DNA from: Cryomorphaceae bacterium
GTDB lineage: Bacteria > Bacteroidota > Bacteroidia > Flavobacteriales > Schleiferiaceae
Assembly: GCA_003445735.1 (NCBI GenBank)
Contig: DMCR01000031.1
Location: forward strand, 979-7,852
DNA length: 6,874 nucleotides
Direction of reading: 5' to 3'
Shown here: piece by piece, positions 5,594 to 6,874 of the stretch
Layout of the letters: the number at the start of each line of letters is the position of its first letter
How positions within the stretch are numbered: position 1 is the stretch's first letter
Notes under the pieces: generated by a model
What the model was told of the DNA's origin: nothing
The model's input: only the letters and a program-made list of their open reading frames with translations
Databases searched by the model: none
Translations under genes and position numbers: made by a program

Positions 5594-6874
5594 ATGTTAA
5601 CCGCCCCAGACCCATTACGTTTTGCATTTAACAAGTGTTGGTTGATTCTGACGTGTTTTACTCTTTCATGTAATACTATTGTTACCGCCCAAACCTGCAT
5701 CAAAACTACCCCATATTCAGAAGCATTTTCCGGCACTGGCGGGGGTTGGTTTCCCCCTACCAGCGTCTTTAATCAAGGAAGTATCAACAGTTGTTGGGAG
5801 CGTGATTCCGGATTTACTTGGATTAAAGCTCCATCCGTTACGGGCGGGAGTAATTCACTGACAGGGCCCTCTGGAGACCATACTAGCGGAGGTAATGGCT
5901 ATTTAAGTTCAGATAATTTCGTCTATGCCTTCAACGATATCGAGGCTAAGCTCATTACTCCTATGATTTCGTTGGCCAACGATACCGCGCCTGAATTATC
6001 CTTCTGGTACCACATGTACGGTTCGGAGATTGATATGCTGAGCATTGATGTGCGGAAGAATGGAGTGGCGAATTGGACCCCTATGGATAGTATTTTAGGA
6101 AATTCAGGTGGTTTTGTGAGTCAATCTAGCCCGTGGCATAAGTTCGTGATCCCATTGAATGGTTATGTGGATGATACGGTGCAATTCCGCTTTATCGCCC
6201 AACGCCAAATCTCAGCCCAATTCAATGGAGGGAACTGCCGCGCCAGCTTGGACGATCTGTCCATAACCGAATGGGACGGTTCGTGTAGGGTCCCGCTGGA
6301 CCTTCGTATTAAGTCTAAAGGCGTCGCAAATGCGGTGGTGGAATGGCGCACGCTCAATCCACAATCCACCTATGAAGTACAGTATGCTCAAGGCAATGGA
6401 GTACCCTCAAGCGGACCCACGAGCATCACTTCCGGGACTACCTTTAATTATTCCGGATTAGCCGCGAATAGCACCTATACCTTGAGAGTACGCGCGATCT
6501 GCGCGCCCGGAGATACCTCGGACTGGTCCTCGCACATTACCATCCAAACGGATTGTGGGGTCTTTGAAGCACCTTGGGAAGAGGATTTTGAAGGAAGTAG
6601 TTGGGGCGCTGTGAATAATTGGACGGTTCAAGGAACACTCGACCCGTGCTTTTTAGATAGTGCTTCTGTTATTCATTATTGGAAAGTGTGCAGCGGCCCG
6701 TACAATAGCGATTCAGGACCAAATACCGATCACACTCCTTCGGGTTCTGGTAAGTACATGGCCATTAACCACCGCACCTCATCAAGCGTCTCCGCCTTCA
6801 AGCCAATGTTGAGCACTCCTTGGATCAGCTTGGATTCTTTGACCACTCCAGAGCTCTCGTTTTGGCTGCACGCC
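5594..6874 (+). CDS. Secreted multidomain MAM/fibronectin type III protein, 3'-truncated by window end
   Basis: From the ATG at 5594 the frame stays open for 427 codons to the window edge, so the C-terminus is missing. Residues 1-33 form a signal peptide with an unusually long n-region (MLTAPDPLRFAFNK), a hydrophobic core, and likely cleavage after VTAQ. Residues about 35-225 are a MAM-like jelly-roll: GDHTSGGNGYL (94-104), LITPMISL (120-127), ELSFWYHMYGSEID (134-147), closing with RASLDDLSI (216-224). Residues 229-320 are a fibronectin type III domain starting CRVPLDLRIK, with STYEVQYA, the LAANSTYTLRVRAIC strand region and a final WSSHITIQT. A second MAM-like domain begins at 321 (CGVFEAPWEEDFEG), repeats TDHTPSGSGKYMAI (378-391) and ELSFWLHA, and is cut off. 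Such proteins are cell-surface or released adhesins or enzyme scaffolds, usually ending in a type IX sorting domain, which cannot be checked here. It is transcribed divergently from the operon. Confidence 0.9.
   Translation, partial: MLTAPDPLRFAFNKCWLILTCFTLSCNTIVTAQTCIKTTPYSEAFSGTGGGWFPPTSVFNQGSINSCWERDSGFTWIKAPSVTGGSNSLTGPSGDHTSGGNGYLSSDNFVYAFNDIEAKLITPMISLANDTAPELSFWYHMYGSEIDMLSIDVRKNGVANWTPMDSILGNSGGFVSQSSPWHKFVIPLNGYVDDTVQFRFIAQRQISAQFNGGNCRASLDDLSITEWDGSCRVPLDLRIKSKGVANAVVEWRTLNPQSTYEVQYAQGNGVPSSGPTSITSGTTFNYSGLAANSTYTLRVRAICAPGDTSDWSSHITIQTDCGVFEAPWEEDFEGSSWGAVNNWTVQGTLDPCFLDSASVIHYWKVCSGPYNSDSGPNTDHTPSGSGKYMAINHRTSSSVSAFKPMLSTPWISLDSLTTPELSFWLHA

Noticed and set aside
5679..5861. Plus-strand 60-codon ORF
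   Set aside because: It is in a different frame inside the secreted-protein gene, whose own frame reads as a coherent MAM-like domain.
6163..6369. Minus-strand 68-codon ORF
   Set aside because: It is antisense to the well-supported MAM/FnIII gene and has no domain features.
1..6874. CRISPR array, tRNA or rRNA genes, insertion sequence or transposase
   Set aside because: I saw no regularly spaced direct repeats, no tRNA-like cloverleaf or rRNA sequence, and no transposase-like frame or terminal inverted repeats by eye.

Overview
The window looks like chromosomal DNA from a marine or freshwater-type member of the Bacteroidota, most likely Flavobacteriales. The evidence is the lipoprotein style (short n-region, LLASC/LLVSC-type lipoboxes), the lack of purine-rich ribosome binding sites, TAnnTTTG-like -7 promoter elements, and a large secreted MAM/fibronectin-type protein of the kind this phylum usually exports by the type IX system. 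I cannot place it to genus.

Layout. Bases 1-212 hold the end of a plus-strand unit: a possible 35-codon small ORF (60-167) followed by a strong intrinsic terminator whose U-tract reaches the stop codon of the convergent symporter gene. Bases 211-5494 are one compact minus-strand operon of six genes, with junctions of 4-8 bp overlap or 2-3 bp gaps. In order of transcription it encodes lipoprotein A (5494-4631), lipoprotein B (4638-4165), a twin-arginine-exported DUF1501/alkaline-phosphatase-superfamily protein (4161-2866), a lipoprotein with an unusual CX4CH c-type heme site (2869-2000), a small lipoprotein with a DKDGDLG motif (2003-1575), and a sodium:solute symporter (1572-211). A 99-bp divergent intergenic region (5495-5593) separates this from a plus-strand gene (5594 to beyond the window end) for a secreted protein with a MAM-like domain, an FnIII domain and a second, truncated MAM-like domain.

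How it fits together. The core of the operon is the most interesting part. A cytochrome-c-like protein, proteins carrying 'R-x-P-[TS]-x-x-E ... LL-x-S-x-EF' modules, and a Tat-exported DUF1501 protein are the same ingredients as the planctomycete PSCyt1/DUF1549/DUF1553 plus DUF1501 gene pairs. Here they appear to be split over separate lipoproteins and joined to a symporter. I infer an envelope module (Tat-exported hydrolase-like protein, lipoproteins and a heme protein) that processes a substrate whose product may enter through the symporter. The substrate cannot be read from the sequence. The operon core is also visibly more AT-rich than the genes on both sides.
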